DNA of 64,000 nucleotides, taken from contig NZ_BMQV01000001.1 in the NCBI RefSeq assembly GCF_014648295.1, positions 186,001 to 250,000 of the forward strand, in the 5' to 3' direction. Source of the DNA: Shewanella saliphila (GTDB lineage: Bacteria; Pseudomonadota; Gammaproteobacteria; Enterobacterales; Shewanellaceae). Below the pieces are notes generated by a model. The model saw nothing but the letters and a program-made list of their open reading frames with translations, was not told the origin of the DNA and made no database searches. The position numbers and the translations under genes were made by a program. The first letter of the stretch is position 1, and each line of letters opens with the position of its first letter. This document shows, in pieces, positions 62,632 through 64,000 of the stretch.

Positions 62632-63339
62632 GTGAACTCACTGTCTTATTTAAATCGATCTATCGGCTTCCCGCCGCCAGAACATGCGCTCACCGACCCA
62701 AATGGCTTACTTGCCATTGGAGGAGACTTGCAGCCTCAACGCTTACTAAAAGCGTATTATGAGGGCATATTCCCGTGGTTTAATAGTAGCGACCCTATTT
62801 TATGGTGGTCGCCCGATCCGCGTGCCGTGTTTATTCCCACTTATCCTTTTGGCAGCAAAAGCTTGCTAAAGTTCCTTAAAAAATCCACCTGGCGCTATAC
62901 CATTAATCATGCTTTTTTAGACGTGGTTGCGGGCTGCGCAGCCCCTCGCAGTGCACAAGATGGCACCTGGATTTCAGCTGAAATTCAAATGGCCTATTAC
63001 GAGTTACATTTACAAGGCAAAGCCCATTCGATAGAAGTATGGGATGGCGAGCACCTCGTGGGCGGTTTATATGGTATTGCGGTTGGCGGTGTTTTTTGTG
63101 GCGAATCAATGTTTCATCGACAAACCAATGCATCAAAAGCCGCTTTTGCTATACTTAACCAGCATGTGGTGCAGCATGATTTTAAACTCATCGATGCACA
63201 AGTAATGAACCCACATCTAGTCAGTTTGGGCGCAAAAGCGCTACCAAGACATGATTTTTTAACCTTACTTCACCGTTATCGAGACCAATCAATATCGCCA
63301 TCGATATGGAACAAACAAGAGGTCTTAATTGAATTCTAA
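62632..63339 (+). CDS. aat: Leucyl/phenylalanyl-tRNA-protein transferase
   Basis: Adds Leu or Phe to proteins with N-terminal Lys or Arg, making them N-degrons for ClpS/ClpAP. The 235 residues match the family: [41 protein letters not shown], and [19 protein letters not shown]. The start is a GTG at 62632 without a strong ribosome binding site. It overlaps bpt by 11 bp, so the two tRNA-protein transferases are coupled. Confidence 0.95.
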   Translation: MNSLSYLNRSIGFPPPEHALTDPNGLLAIGGDLQPQRLLKAYYEGIFPWFNSSDPILWWSPDPRAVFIPTYPFGSKSLLKFLKKSTWRYTINHAFLDVVAGCAAPRSAQDGTWISAEIQMAYYELHLQGKAHSIEVWDGEHLVGGLYGIAVGGVFCGESMFHRQTNASKAAFAILNQHVVQHDFKLIDAQVMNPHLVSLGAKALPRHDFLTLLHRYRDQSISPSIWNKQEVLIEF

Positions 63340-64000
63340 ATCTGTGAGTGTCGGAATAAGCCAACCATTTGATTGCAATTATATTGAAGGCAACAAAGAG
63401 CAATTACTCGTTATCCAAGAACCGCATATTGACGGAGCTTTATTTGAGCAATTGCTGGGGATGGGCTTTCGTCGTAATGGTAATTCAATCTATAAACCGC
63501 GCTGTCCGAGTTGCCAAGCGTGTCAATCGATACGCCTAAATGTGCACGATTTTGTATTGTCTAAACGCCAAAAGAGAACCTTAAAAAATAGTCAAGATTT
63601 GCACTGGAAAGTAAATTACCAGACTCGCCCTGAACATTTTGAGCTTTATCAGCGTTATATTAACGAACGTCATAACGACGGGCCAATGTATCCTGCCTCT
63701 CAAACCCAGTATGATGATTTTTTATTGTCTGATTGGCTACCGCCCATGTTTATTGAAGTGTTTGATAAAGACCAACTGATTGGGGTTGCAGTCACCGACA
63801 ACATGGTCCACAGCTTTTCGGCTATCTACAGTTATTTTGATCCTGACTATGCAGACCGCTCATTGGGCTCGTTGATGATCTTAATTCAATGCCAACTGGC
63901 TAAGTCTATGGGCAAGCGTTATTTGTATTTAGGCTATCAAATTGATCAAAATCGGAAAATGCGTTACAAGCGTCAATATCGACCTTATCAAATATTAACA
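63329..64000 (+). CDS. bpt: Aspartate/glutamate leucyltransferase Bpt (3' end outside window)
   Basis: Transfers Leu to proteins with N-terminal Asp or Glu, feeding the same N-degron pathway as Aat. 224 codons are present. Visible features are [15 protein letters not shown] with an N-terminal Cys, the [22 protein letters not shown] cysteine cluster (here CPSC and ACQS), RHNDGPMYP, and [15 protein letters not shown]. The start is taken as the TTG at 63329, with AGAGG 6 nt upstream, giving the usual [11 protein letters not shown]; a GTG at 63344 is the alternative. The frame is open at the window's end. Confidence 0.92.
   Translation, partial: MNSKSVSVGISQPFDCNYIEGNKEQLLVIQEPHIDGALFEQLLGMGFRRNGNSIYKPRCPSCQACQSIRLNVHDFVLSKRQKRTLKNSQDLHWKVNYQTRPEHFELYQRYINERHNDGPMYPASQTQYDDFLLSDWLPPMFIEVFDKDQLIGVAVTDNMVHSFSAIYSYFDPDYADRSLGSLMILIQCQLAKSMGKRYLYLGYQIDQNRKMRYKRQYRPYQILT

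Noticed and set aside
1..64000. CRISPR arrays, prophage or integron
   Set aside because: No regularly spaced repeats with unique spacers, no phage structural genes, and no integrase were seen.

Overview
The window is ordinary chromosomal DNA of a gammaproteobacterium, most likely a moderately AT-rich Shewanella. This is inferred from protein families and gene order, not from a search. Supporting orders are gdhB-pyrD-zapC, the divergent dnaQ/rnhA pair next to gloB and mltD, proQ-prc beside msrC/yebG/letAB/rsmF, and the run apbC-udk-dcd-pabC-mltG-tmk-holB-PilZ-tatD before metG and aat-bpt. I see no phage, plasmid, intact insertion sequence or CRISPR array.

Layout. 1-1430: the 3' end of a TonB-dependent receptor gene, a short tandem repeat and two tRNA-Asp genes with their promoter and terminator. 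1.5-10.5 kb: TIGR03503 protein, dnaQ, rnhA, a methyltransferase, gloB, mltD, asmA and rraA. 10.6-17.6 kb: a diguanylate cyclase, then a LysR regulator divergent from a five-gene acyl-CoA operon (acyl-CoA dehydrogenase, two SDRs, an APH-fold kinase, a histidine-phosphatase-like protein). This is a split version of the ACAD10/11 arrangement and suggests degradation of hydroxylated acyl-CoAs. 17.7-27.3 kb: a GAF-GGDEF-EAL protein, zapC, pyrD and the giant NAD-glutamate dehydrogenase. 27.6-34.5 kb: a DUF1302-DUF1329-YCF48-RND operon that looks like an envelope transport system of unknown substrate. 34.8-41.6 kb: DUF2835, pepN, prc, proQ, msrC and a LexA-controlled yebG. 41.7-49.2 kb: letA (split in two), letB, an inverted SpmA/SpmB-type gene, rsmF and an SdsR-like small RNA. 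49.2-56.3 kb: a nine-gene minus-strand operon. 56.4-64 kb: metG, a Kef-type antiporter, a Nif3-like protein, two small proteins, aat and the start of bpt.

Three non-coding observations stand out. (1) Two repeats, both exactly 264 bp (22171-22434 and 45800-46063), have different stems but the same fold, the same ATACC/GGTAT ends and the same loop motif at nearly the same offset. Each starts 3 or 8 bp after the stop codon of a minus-strand gene, in the same orientation. They look like one family under selection for structure. (2) Downstream of rsmF, 49019-49150 closely resembles the enterobacterial SdsR (RyeB) small RNA, including compensatory changes in its terminator. (3) A perfect TATAAT at the edge of the first repeat is followed by a terminator-like hairpin that reaches almost to the pyrD ribosome binding site.
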